Positions 25,462 through 33,448 of a stretch of DNA of 64,000 bases are shown piece after piece. Position numbers and translations under genes: made by a program. The stretch is from Mycolicibacterium cosmeticum (GTDB taxonomy: Bacteria > Actinomycetota > Actinomycetes > Mycobacteriales > Mycobacteriaceae): the NCBI GenBank assembly GCA_016197365.1, contig JACPVS010000003.1, forward strand, positions 181,383 through 245,382. Reading direction: 5' to 3'. The notes under the pieces are model-generated. The model was not told where the DNA came from, made no database searches, and saw nothing but the letters and a program-made list of their open reading frames with translations. Numbering within the stretch: position 1 is the first letter of the stretch; each line of letters begins with the position of its first letter.

Positions 25462-26897
25462 TCCTCGTTCTCCCGGCGAGCCTTCCGCGCCGCTTTACGC
25501 TCGTCGGCGCCCACCCGGTCGGTCTGCTCCAAGCGGATGTCGGTGCCTCGGCCGGACAGGTGGGTGTCGACACCGGCCGGGGTCAGCGGCTCCCAGTCGA
25601 ACGTGACATCCCCGATCGTCACCGCGCAGCCCGGCGTCGCGCCCTGCTTGACCAGCTCGTCCTCGACGCCGAGGCGGGCCAGCCGGTCGCCGAGATAGCC
25701 GACGGCTTCGTCGTTCTCGAAATTGGTCTGCGCGATCCAGCGTTCCGGCCGGGTGCCGCGCACGATGAAACCACCCTGGCCGTCCGGCGACACCGTGAAT
25801 CCGGTCTCATCGACTGCAATCGGGCGGATGACGGCGCGGCGTGGCGCCACCTCGGGCTGTGCGGCCCGATACGCCGATACCAGCTCCCACAACGCAAAGA
25901 TCAACGGCCGCAGCCCATCCCGGCTGACGGTCGAAATCTCATAGACCGGCCAGCCGTACTTCTCGGCGACCTCGTCGCGCACGAAGTCGGCCAGTTCCCT
26001 GGCCTCGGGAACGTCGATCTTGTTGAGCACCACGGCACGGGGGCGATCGGCGAGATCGCCGAGCGTCGTATCCCCTTGCAAGGTCGGCTGATACGCGGCC
26101 AGTTCGGCTTCGAGAGCGTCGATGTCGGAGATGGGATCGCGGCCCGGCTCGAGAGTTGCGCAGTCCACGACGTGCACCAGTACCGCGCATCGCTCGATGT
26201 GGCGCAGGAAGTCCAGCCCGAGGCCACGTCCTTCGGAAGCACCGGGGATCAAACCTGGCACGTCGGCGACCGTGAAGGTGTTGTCGCCCGCCGACACCAC
26301 ACCCAGATTCGGCACCAGCGTGGTGAACGGATAGTCGGCGATCTTGGGTTTGGCCGCCGAGATCGTCGATACCAGCGAGGATTTGCCGGCTGACGGGAAC
26401 CCGACGAGACCGACGTCGGCCACCGTCTTGAGTTCCAGAGTCAGGTCACGGATCTGCCCCTTCTCCCCCAACAGTGCGAAGCCTGGGGCCCTGCGCGCAC
26501 GCGATGCCAGTGCCGCATTGCCGAGTCCACCCCGGCCTCCAGCGGCCGCTTCGAAACGCGTGCCCGCACCGACCAGATCGGCGAGCAGCGTCCCATTCTC
26601 ATCGAGGATGACGGTGCCGTCGGGCACCCGGACCTCGAGATCGGCACCGGCCGCGCCGTCGCGGTTGCCGCCTGCACCCTGCTTGCCCGAAGGTGCGTTG
26701 ACGTGCGGATGAAAGTGGAAGTCCAGCAAGGTGTGCACTTGCGGATCGACGACCAGGACGATGCTGCCGCCCCGTCCGCCGTTGCCGCCGTCCGGGCCGC
26801 CGAGGGGTACGAACTTCTCCCGGTGCACCGAGGCGCAACCGTGCCCACCGTTTCCGGCCTGCGCGTGAATGACCACACGGTCCACGAACCGGGGCAT
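25458..26897 (-). CDS. obg: GTPase Obg (CgtA)
   Basis: I chose ATG 26897, which gives 479 residues, the same as the M. tuberculosis protein; the frame upstream runs through a hairpin and is not coding. The order is the Gly-rich Obg fold (about 1-158; [12 protein letters not shown]), the G domain with P-loop [10 protein letters not shown] (about 167-176), switch [13 protein letters not shown], then the actinobacterial C-terminal OCT extension. Obg is an essential 50S-assembly and stress GTPase. It sits between rpmA and proB, with an intercistronic hairpin in front of it. Confidence 0.96.
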   Translation of the reverse strand: MPRFVDRVVIHAQAGNGGHGCASVHREKFVPLGGPDGGNGGRGGSIVLVVDPQVHTLLDFHFHPHVNAPSGKQGAGGNRDGAAGADLEVRVPDGTVILDENGTLLADLVGAGTRFEAAAGGRGGLGNAALASRARRAPGFALLGEKGQIRDLTLELKTVADVGLVGFPSAGKSSLVSTISAAKPKIADYPFTTLVPNLGVVSAGDNTFTVADVPGLIPGASEGRGLGLDFLRHIERCAVLVHVVDCATLEPGRDPISDIDALEAELAAYQPTLQGDTTLGDLADRPRAVVLNKIDVPEARELADFVRDEVAEKYGWPVYEISTVSRDGLRPLIFALWELVSAYRAAQPEVAPRRAVIRPIAVDETGFTVSPDGQGGFIVRGTRPERWIAQTNFENDEAVGYLGDRLARLGVEDELVKQGATPGCAVTIGDVTFDWEPLTPAGVDTHLSGRGTDIRLEQTDRVGADERKAARKARRENEE

Positions 26898-26926
26898 ATC
26901 AGGTCCTTCCACGATCTCTTGAAACA

Positions 26927-26972
26927 GTGAAGCTGCCGAGAGTTCTGACGGGAGAACTCGCAGCAGCTTCAC
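26927..26972 (-). terminator. rpmA-obg intercistronic hairpin (attenuator or processing site)
   Basis: GTGAAGCTGC (26927-26936) pairs with GCAGCTTCAC (26963-26972), and inside it AGTTCT (26941-26946) pairs with AGAACT (26953-26958) plus a CG/CG step, with small bulges. On the minus strand the 3' side is followed by TGTTTCAAG, a short U-containing tail. The structure sits 23 bp after rpmA and 30 bp before obg. It most likely lowers read-through from the strongly expressed ribosomal genes into obg or acts as an RNase site. Confidence 0.6.
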
Positions 26973-26995
26973 ATTCGCGGAAAGTCCTCGAAAAA

Positions 26996-27262
26996 CTAGG
27001 CCTCCTGGACCGACGGCCGCACGATGTTGACGGTCCGGCGGCCACGCTTGGCGCCGAACTCGACAAAGCCCGGAGCGGTCGCGAACAGCGTGTCGTCGCC
27101 ACCGCGGCCGACGTTGATGCCGGGGTGGAAGTGGGTGCCGCGCTGGCGGACGAGGATTTCGCCGGCCTTCACGAGCTGCCCGCCGAAACGCTTGACGCCG
27201 AGTCGCTGAGCATTGGAGTCGCGACCGTTGCGCGAGCTGGATGCGCCCTTTTTATGTGCCAT
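26996..27262 (-). CDS. rpmA: 50S ribosomal protein L27
   Basis: The 88-residue protein begins [20 protein letters not shown], the diagnostic L27 N-terminus that reaches toward the peptidyl-transferase centre. It continues with [20 protein letters not shown] and GTHFHPG. There is no Firmicute-type N-terminal cleavage extension. It lies 15 bp downstream of rplU. Confidence 0.98.
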   Translation of the reverse strand: MAHKKGASSSRNGRDSNAQRLGVKRFGGQLVKAGEILVRQRGTHFHPGINVGRGGDDTLFATAPGFVEFGAKRGRRTVNIVRPSVQEA

Positions 27263-27277
27263 GTCTCCTACCGCCCT

Positions 27278-27601
27278 TTACTTGATGCCGGTGACCTTGA
27301 GCACCGTCAGCTGCTGACGGTGACCCTGGCGCTTGTGATAGCCGGTCTTGTTCTTGAACTTGTGGATGCGGATCTTCGGGCCCTTGGTGTGCTCCAAGAT
27401 CTCGCCGGTGACGGCGACCTTGGCCAGGTCATCAGCCGAGGTGGTCACCGTGGCACCGTTGACGACGAGTGCGACCGGCAGAGAGACCGACGAGCCGGGC
27501 TCGGACTCGATCTTCTCAACCTTGACAATGTCCCCGACGGCGACCTTGTACTGCTTGCCGCCAGTCTTGACGACTGCGTACGTGGCGTTATCGGCTGCCA
27601 T
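27278..27601 (-). CDS. rplU: 50S ribosomal protein L21
   Basis: I chose ATG 27601 (107 residues, normal L21 length); the open frame extends further but lacks homology. The protein has the opening [16 protein letters not shown] and the ending [19 protein letters not shown], the L21 signature. It is the first gene of rplU-rpmA and has its own strong promoter upstream. Confidence 0.97.
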   Translation of the reverse strand: MAADNATYAVVKTGGKQYKVAVGDIVKVEKIESEPGSSVSLPVALVVNGATVTTSADDLAKVAVTGEILEHTKGPKIRIHKFKNKTGYHKRQGHRQQLTVLKVTGIK

Positions 27602-27718
27602 CGTGGATCTACCTCTGCTTCGTTCATCTGGGCGCGCGCAAATTTGGACATGCACGTGCGGGTCTTGGGTGCGGGCCGAGCCAGCAGTTGCGGCTGCAAG
27701 CCCCGCGACAACTGGTTA

Positions 27719-27748
27719 AGGGTACGTGAGCAGCGTGGACAGGGTCAA
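27719..27748 (-). promoter_or_regulatory. rplU-rpmA promoter overlapping the rne stop codon
   Basis: On the minus strand TTGACC (27748 to 27743) and TACCCT (27724 to 27719) form a near-consensus housekeeping promoter with an 18-bp spacer. The TGA stop of rne (27745-27747) is part of the -35 box. The TSS should be near 27712, leaving a leader of about 110 nt before rplU. The start of that leader can form a hairpin (CAGTTG at 27685-27690 with CAACTG at 27709-27714), possibly a site for L21-type autoregulation, which is only a suggestion. Confidence 0.65.
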
Positions 27749-30700
27749 ACCGCGTCCGCCGGAGGACCGGCCGGCCGCGCCGCGGCACGGCGCCGCGTAC
27801 GTCGCCCACCCGTCGACGCCGCCTCGGCGACTGGTTCGGACGTCACGATGACCTGGTCAGCGACGGTTTCGTCGTCCTCGTCATCGTCGTCCGAGTCGTC
27901 GTCATCCGAGTCGTCGTCGTCGTCGAATTCGTCGTCGTCATCGTCGGAGTCGTCCTCGTCATCCGAGTCGTCGTCCGAATCCTCATCGTCGAACTCGTCA
28001 TCGGAGTCCTCGTCGTCCGAGTCATCCTCGTCGGAATCGTCGTCGAACTCGTCCTCGTCGTCATCATCGTCGTCGTCGTCGTCGTCGTCATCGTCATCGA
28101 TGACATCGGCGTCGACGTCCTCGATCTCGTCGACATCGACGGCGTTACCGTCTCCGGTGGTCTCGTCGTCGAGGTCGGCGGCAGCAGTCAGCTCGTCGTC
28201 GCCGTCGGTGAGCGCCTCGGAGTCGTCCACGGGCTCGCCGTGTTCGTCGTCCTCGTGCTTGCCGTTGGCCGCGGCCATCGCCTTGAACATCGGGTGCTCA
28301 CCCACCGCGTGTGCGGGCACCTTCGCGACCTGCACCTCTTCTTCTTCGGGCTCGGGCTTGCCACCCTTCTTGCCGCGCTTGCCCCGGCGTCCGCCGCCAC
28401 CGCCGCCGTTGCCGCCTCCGCCACCGCCGGCGTTGCCGCCACCGGAGGGTTCGGCCTTGCGTGCGACAGCCTGCGCGGTGTCGACCGGATCCCCGTGCAG
28501 GACGATGCCCCGGCCGGCGCAGTGCGAGCAGGTGGTGGAGAAGGCCTCGACCAGCCCGGTGCCCAGGCGCTTGCGGGTCAGCTGCACCAACCCGAGCGAG
28601 GTCACCTCCGACACCTGGTGCCGGGTGCGGTCACGGGACAGCGCCTCGGTGAGCCGCCGCAGCACCAGATCGCGGTTGGACTCCAGCACCATGTCGATGA
28701 AGTCGATCACCACCATGCCGCCGATATCGCGCAACCGCAGCTGCCTGACCGTCTCTTCGGCGGCTTCCAGGTTGTTGCGGGTCACGGTCTGCTCGAGGTT
28801 GCCGCCGGACCCGGTGAACTTGCCGGTGTTGACGTCGATCACCGTCATCGCCTCGGTGCGGTCGATGACCAGGGTGCCGCCCGAGGGCAGCCACACCTTG
28901 CGGTCCAAGGCCTTGGCGAGCTGCTCGTCGATGCGGTGCACCGCGAACACGTCGGGACCATCCGAGGCCGCCGGCTCGTACTTGGTCATCCGCGGGACGA
29001 GTTCGGGCGCAACCGAATTCACGTAGTCGTTGATGGTCTTCCAGGCTTCGTCACCGGAGACGATCAGCCCGGAGAAGTCCTCGTTGAACAGATCGCGGAT
29101 GACCTTGACCAGCACGTCGGGCTCTTCGTACAGCGCGACCGCGGCGCCCGCCTTCTTGCCCTTGGTCTCGGTGGCGATCGTCTCGATCTGAGCCCAGCGT
29201 TCCTGCAACCGGTTGACGTCGGTGCGGATGTCCTCTTCTTTGACGCCCTCGGATGCGGTGCGGATGATCACACCGGCACCGGCGGGCACCACCTCTTTGA
29301 GGATCTCCTTGAGCCGTTGGCGCTCGGTGTCGGGCAGCTTGCGGCTGATCCCGGTCGAGGAGGCACCGGGCACGTACACGAGATAGCGTCCGGCCAGCGA
29401 GATCTGCGTGGTCAGCCGGGCACCCTTGTGTCCGACGGGATCCTTGCTGACCTGCACAACGACGTAATCACCCGGGCGCAGGGCCTGTTCGATCTTGCGG
29501 TTGTTACCGCCGAGGCCGGCGGCCTCCCAGTTGACCTCGCCGGCGTAGAGCACACCGTTGCGGCCGCGACCGATGTCGACGAAGGCGGCTTCCATCGAGG
29601 GCAGCACGTTCTGCACGATGCCCAGGTAGATGTTGCCGACCAGGCTCGCCGACGCCGCAGAGGTCACGAAGTGCTCGACCACGACACCGTCTTCGAGCAC
29701 CGCGATCTGCGTGTAGCGGGCACCCTGGTGCGGCGGTTCGGTCCGGATCTTGTCCCGCACGATCATCGTGCGTTCGACGGCCTCGCGGCGGGCCAGGAAC
29801 TCGGCCTCGCTCAGGATGGGCGGCCGGCGGCGGCCGGCGTCACGGCCGTCCCGGCGGCGCTGACGCTTGGCCTCCAACCGGGTCGATCCGCTGATGCCCT
29901 GGATCTCATCGGACTCTTTACCGGATTTGGCGGAACGTTCCCGCGGCGCGCGCTCGTGCACGACGGTGTTCGGCGGGTCATCCGGCGAACCGTCCTCGGA
30001 GTCACCACCACCGGACTTGCGGCGACGGCGACGGCGGCGGCGGCGACTGCCGCCGTCCGCGCTGCCGGCTTCGTCACCGGTGTCCTCATCGGAGTCGTCG
30101 CCGTCCTCGGCGTCGTCACCTTCGGGCTGCTCGCCCTCGGCGGTGTCGTCGTCGCCCTCTTCGCCGTCGGCGCTCTGCTCACCGCGGCCCCGGCCACGGC
30201 CACGGCGGCCACGGCGGCGACGGCGTGCGGCGGGGCGATCCGACGAATCGTCCTCGCCGTCGGCATCGACGTCGTCACCCGCGTCGTCGGCGGTGTCGGT
30301 GTCGTCGGCCGCGACGGGCTCGGCCTGCTCGGGGGCAGCTGCGACCCGCGGCGTGAACGCGACGGGCTGCGGTGCGACGAACAGCGGGAGATAAGGGGCG
30401 GGATCGACCTCGGTGCGCGGGCTGAGTTCGCTCGCCACCTCCAGCTCGAAGGCGTGTGGGGTTTCCAGCAGCAGCCGCGACTCGGGCTCGGCGTTCACGG
30501 CCTCGATGGCTTCGGCCACCTCACCCGGCTCCACCGAACCCGTGGGGGGCGCCGGCTCGGCGGGCTCGGACTCGTCGGCCGGTGATGCCGTCTCGTTCAC
30601 TGCGGCGACAGCCTCAGCCACCTCACCCGGCTCCACCGAACCGGTGGGTGGGGCGGGTTCGGCCTGCGCGTTGAGCAGCTCACGGACCCGCTCCGCCTCG

Positions 30701-30879
30701 GCTTTGTCGACCGTGGAGTGCGGGCTGCGGGCCCTGCCGTCGAGCTCGGCGAGCACATCGACGATGCGCTTACTGGTGGTTCCCAGCACACGCGCCAGCG
30801 AGTGAACTCTCAGCTTGGCTGGCAGTTCCTCGATCTGCGCTGCTTGGGAAAGATCTTGGGTATGGGCATCTTCGGCCAC
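27745..30879 (-). CDS. rne: ribonuclease E/G with long acidic C-terminal tail
   Basis: The 1044-residue protein starts at GTG 30879 behind GAGGAG. The N-terminal extension (about 1-370) is Ala/Pro/Glu-rich, with a duplicated PPTGSVEPGEVAEA unit 34 residues apart, then acidic and Arg-rich stretches. The catalytic core follows: S1 domain from about 395 (GNIYLGIVQNVLPSMEAAFV), the metal-binding Asp in DVNTGKFTG (about 680) and in VIDFIDM (about 724), and the Zn-link CSHC (about 784). The last 130 residues are a Gly/Lys patch and then an extreme Asp/Glu/Ser tract (about 916-1004) with 14 Asp in a row. It is the main RNA-decay endonuclease and probable degradosome scaffold. Confidence 0.95.
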   Translation of the reverse strand: MAEDAHTQDLSQAAQIEELPAKLRVHSLARVLGTTSKRIVDVLAELDGRARSPHSTVDKAEAERVRELLNAQAEPAPPTGSVEPGEVAEAVAAVNETASPADESEPAEPAPPTGSVEPGEVAEAIEAVNAEPESRLLLETPHAFELEVASELSPRTEVDPAPYLPLFVAPQPVAFTPRVAAAPEQAEPVAADDTDTADDAGDDVDADGEDDSSDRPAARRRRRGRRGRGRGRGEQSADGEEGDDDTAEGEQPEGDDAEDGDDSDEDTGDEAGSADGGSRRRRRRRRRKSGGGDSEDGSPDDPPNTVVHERAPRERSAKSGKESDEIQGISGSTRLEAKRQRRRDGRDAGRRRPPILSEAEFLARREAVERTMIVRDKIRTEPPHQGARYTQIAVLEDGVVVEHFVTSAASASLVGNIYLGIVQNVLPSMEAAFVDIGRGRNGVLYAGEVNWEAAGLGGNNRKIEQALRPGDYVVVQVSKDPVGHKGARLTTQISLAGRYLVYVPGASSTGISRKLPDTERQRLKEILKEVVPAGAGVIIRTASEGVKEEDIRTDVNRLQERWAQIETIATETKGKKAGAAVALYEEPDVLVKVIRDLFNEDFSGLIVSGDEAWKTINDYVNSVAPELVPRMTKYEPAASDGPDVFAVHRIDEQLAKALDRKVWLPSGGTLVIDRTEAMTVIDVNTGKFTGSGGNLEQTVTRNNLEAAEETVRQLRLRDIGGMVVIDFIDMVLESNRDLVLRRLTEALSRDRTRHQVSEVTSLGLVQLTRKRLGTGLVEAFSTTCSHCAGRGIVLHGDPVDTAQAVARKAEPSGGGNAGGGGGGNGGGGGGRRGKRGKKGGKPEPEEEEVQVAKVPAHAVGEHPMFKAMAAANGKHEDDEHGEPVDDSEALTDGDDELTAAADLDDETTGDGNAVDVDEIEDVDADVIDDDDDDDDDDDDDDEDEFDDDSDEDDSDDEDSDDEFDDEDSDDDSDDEDDSDDDDDEFDDDDDSDDDDSDDDDEDDETVADQVIVTSEPVAEAASTGGRRTRRRAAARPAGPPADAV

Positions 30880-31130
30880 GTATTCTCCTCAAGCCCCCGG
30901 GCGCGTCAGATCGACGCGGCCACGCGAGGGCTTCCGCTATGGGTCCGGGACACTTCCCCCGGACTTGTTATGGTCTCGCCCCGAGCAGTTCGGATGAACC
31001 CACTCGGTGCCTGGCTGAATGATGGCTGGACGGTCGGCGCCTCATCGCAGGATCGCGATGGTCGCGCTCGTCTAAGTCTTCATCCGGGAGTCTGGCCCCG
31101 TTGTGGCGCCGGTCCCCCACGGCCAGTATC
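30880..31130 (-). promoter_or_regulatory. long rne leader and candidate promoter
   Basis: Between ndk and rne there is a 294-bp gap without a gene. On the minus strand GATACT (31130 to 31125) is a good -10 hexamer, giving a TSS near 31118 and a leader of about 240 nt before the GTG at 30879. A long 5' UTR is a known property of mycobacterial rne and is thought to serve autoregulation. The -35 is not recognisable. The piece from 31131 to 31173 shows nothing further. Confidence 0.5.
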
Positions 31131-31173
31131 CCATACCGCGCGCCAGAATCTGACGAAGCGGGGCAACCGCGAG

Positions 31174-31593
31174 CTAAGCGCCCGTCAGGCCGGGGAACCA
31201 GAGGGCGATTTCCCGGGCCGCCGACTCGGGCGAATCGGAGCCGTGCACCAGGTTGTCCTGAGTGACCAGGGCCAGGTCGCCACGGATGGTGCCCGGGGTG
31301 GCCTTCTCCACCGGATCGGTGCCGCCCGCGATCTGGCGGAACGCGGCGATCGCGCGCGGCCCTTCGACCACGGCGGCCACCACGGGCCCGGAGGTGATGA
31401 ACTCCAGCAACGATCCGAAGAAGGGCTTGCCGTCGTGCTCGGCGTAATGCTGGCGGGCGAGGTCGTCGCTGACGGCCTTGAGCTCCAGGGCCGCGAACGT
31501 CAGTCCCTTGCGCTCGATTCGGCTGACAATCTCGCCGATCAGGTGTCGCTGGACGCCGTCGGGCTTGATCAAAACAAGGGTGCGCTCAGTCAC
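31174..31593 (-). CDS. ndk: nucleoside diphosphate kinase
   Basis: I chose GTG 31593 (139 residues, normal Ndk length). The protein begins [19 protein letters not shown] and has [20 protein letters not shown]. The active-site His lies in [12 protein letters not shown] (about residue 117). It transfers gamma-phosphate from ATP to nucleoside diphosphates through a phospho-His. It follows the DUF4233 gene and precedes rne, the same order as Rv2446c-Rv2445c-Rv2444c. Confidence 0.97.
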   Translation of the reverse strand: MTERTLVLIKPDGVQRHLIGEIVSRIERKGLTFAALELKAVSDDLARQHYAEHDGKPFFGSLLEFITSGPVVAAVVEGPRAIAAFRQIAGGTDPVEKATPGTIRGDLALVTQDNLVHGSDSPESAAREIALWFPGLTGA

Positions 31594-31631
31594 GGCGCAC
31601 AGCGTACCGGTCGGTAACCGATCCGGAAAAA

Positions 31632-32033
31632 CTACTCCTCGATATCGGCGTCGCGCGTCTGCTGACCGGGCAGAAGCCCGTGCTCCTGGCGGCGTTTGAC
31701 CTCGCCCCGGAGAAAGACCAACAGGGCCCACACCAATGCAAAGACCACCCCGATGAAGCCGATTCCCCAATGGATGAACGCGCCGGCGACGAGTACCAAC
31801 TGCATACCGACGTTGATCCAGATCGCGCCGGGCCGGCCCTGGACACCGGACAGCAGCACCAGCAGCATGGCCATCCCGATCAGGAAGCCGCCCGACACCC
31901 AGGTCAGTCCCCCGGACCCGACGGACACCACCGGCAGCGCCAGCAGCACGACGATGGCCTCCAGGATCAGGGTTCCGGCCATCACCCCGCGAAAGCTCTT
32001 CCAGGGATCGGGCGGGGTGGTCGGTGTCGTCAC
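31632..32033 (-). CDS. DUF4233 small membrane protein
   Basis: The 133-residue protein contains four hydrophobic helices (about 17-40, 46-65, 72-88, 93-110) between a short polar N-terminus and a charged C-terminus. This is the actinobacterial DUF4233 family, which is almost always encoded between folC and ndk (Rv2446c). Its start overlaps the folC stop by 4 bp. No function is established; the fixed linkage to folC suggests a role near folate or nucleotide metabolism, but this is speculative. Confidence 0.88.
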   Translation of the reverse strand: MTTPTTPPDPWKSFRGVMAGTLILEAIVVLLALPVVSVGSGGLTWVSGGFLIGMAMLLVLLSGVQGRPGAIWINVGMQLVLVAGAFIHWGIGFIGVVFALVWALLVFLRGEVKRRQEHGLLPGQQTRDADIEE

Positions 32034-33448
32034 GCTGGGTCCCGTCCGAACAGGGTCCGCGCCGCGCCCGCGGTGACGACAGAACCGGTGATGACGATGC
32101 CGCTGCCGGAAAGTCCCTCGCCGCCGGCGGACTCCTCGACCTGCGCGATGGCGGTCTCGATCGCGTCGGGCAGCGTCGCGGCGGTGAGCACGCGGTCCGC
32201 ACCGAACCGCTCGATCGCGAGTGTCGCCAAGTCTTCTACGGCCATGGCGCGCGGTGAGCCGTTGTGCGTCACCACGAGCTGGTCGAAGGCAGGCTCCAGG
32301 GCCGCCAGGATGCCGTCGACATCCTTGTCCGCCATCACCGACACCACCCCCACCAGGAAGCGGAAGTCGAACTCCTCGGCCAGCGCCTCGGCCAACGCGG
32401 CCGCACCGGCCGGGTTGTGCGCGGCATCCACGAACACCGTCGGCGCGCTGCGCACCCGCTCCAACCGGCCGGGGCTCGCGACGGCGGCGAATCCCGTCCG
32501 CACCGCGTCGATGTCCAGTTGGCGGTCGGCGCCGGCACCGAAGAACGCCTCGACGGCAGCCAGCGCGAGCACGGCGTTGTGGGCTTGATGGGCACCGTGC
32601 AGTGGCAGGAAGATGTCGTCGTACACGCCGCTGAGCCCCTGCAGTGACAGCACCTGACCGCCGATGGCGACCTGGCGGCCCAGCACGGTGAACTCCGAAT
32701 CCTCGCGTGCCACAGCGGCATCGGCGGTCACGGCCTGTGTCAGCAGCACCTCCATGGCCTCCGGGGACTGCCTGGCGATCACCGCGACCGTGTCGGTGGG
32801 CACCAAATCATCTGCCTGCTTGGTGATGATCCCGGCCTTCTCCCCCGCGATCTCGGCGATCGTGTCACCCAGATAGTCGGTGTGGTCCAACCCGATCGGG
32901 GTGATCACGGCGACCGGGGCGTTGACCACGTTGGTCGCGTCCCAGCGGCCGCCGAGGCCCGTCTCCACCACGGCGATGTCGACGGGGGCGTCGGCGAAAG
33001 CCGCGAACGCCATCACGGTGAGCACCTCGAACTTGCTCATACGTACGGACCCGCCCCCGAGAAGTCCAGCCTCGGACTGCGCGTCGACGAGTTCGACGAA
33101 CGGTTCGATCTCCCGGTAAATGTCGACGTATTGCGCTGGGGTGATGGGCTTTCCGTCGATCGAGATGCGTTCGACGGCCGACTGCAGATGCGGGCTGGTG
33201 GTCCGGCCGGTGCGCCGGTGCAGCGCGATCAACAGGGCATCGACGATGCGCGCCACCGAGGTCTTGCCGTTGGTCCCGGCGATGTGGATGGACGGATAGC
33301 CGCGCTGCGGCGAGCCCAGCAGTTCCAGCAGCGCGTCGACGCGGGCGGTGCTGGGTTCGATCTTGGTTTCCGGCCACCGCTGATCGAGCAGATGCTCGAC
33401 CTGCAGCAGCGCCGCGATCTCGTCGGGAGTGGGGTCTGGGCTACTCAT
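32030..33448 (-). CDS. folC: folylpolyglutamate synthase / dihydrofolate synthase FolC
   Basis: I chose ATG 33448, in an ATGA overlap with the valS stop, giving 472 residues. The Mur-ligase-type protein has P-loop [14 protein letters not shown] (about 54-67), the [12 protein letters not shown] segment (about 84-95), GGRWDATN and the HTDYLG block (about 160-193). It adds glutamates to tetrahydrofolate. Position valS-folC-DUF4233 is the usual mycobacterial order. Confidence 0.95.
   Translation of the reverse strand: MSSPDPTPDEIAALLQVEHLLDQRWPETKIEPSTARVDALLELLGSPQRGYPSIHIAGTNGKTSVARIVDALLIALHRRTGRTTSPHLQSAVERISIDGKPITPAQYVDIYREIEPFVELVDAQSEAGLLGGGSVRMSKFEVLTVMAFAAFADAPVDIAVVETGLGGRWDATNVVNAPVAVITPIGLDHTDYLGDTIAEIAGEKAGIITKQADDLVPTDTVAVIARQSPEAMEVLLTQAVTADAAVAREDSEFTVLGRQVAIGGQVLSLQGLSGVYDDIFLPLHGAHQAHNAVLALAAVEAFFGAGADRQLDIDAVRTGFAAVASPGRLERVRSAPTVFVDAAHNPAGAAALAEALAEEFDFRFLVGVVSVMADKDVDGILAALEPAFDQLVVTHNGSPRAMAVEDLATLAIERFGADRVLTAATLPDAIETAIAQVEESAGGEGLSGSGIVITGSVVTAGAARTLFGRDPA

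Noticed and set aside
26927..29026. Plus-strand frame containing poly-serine
   Set aside because: The serine run is the antisense reading of the RNase E aspartate tract, and the frame also crosses obg, rpmA and rplU on the other strand.
28240..30585. Very long open frame antisense to rne (781 codons)
   Set aside because: It is the mirror of high-GC codon bias in rne; the translation is low-complexity and the opposite strand is an unmistakable RNase E.
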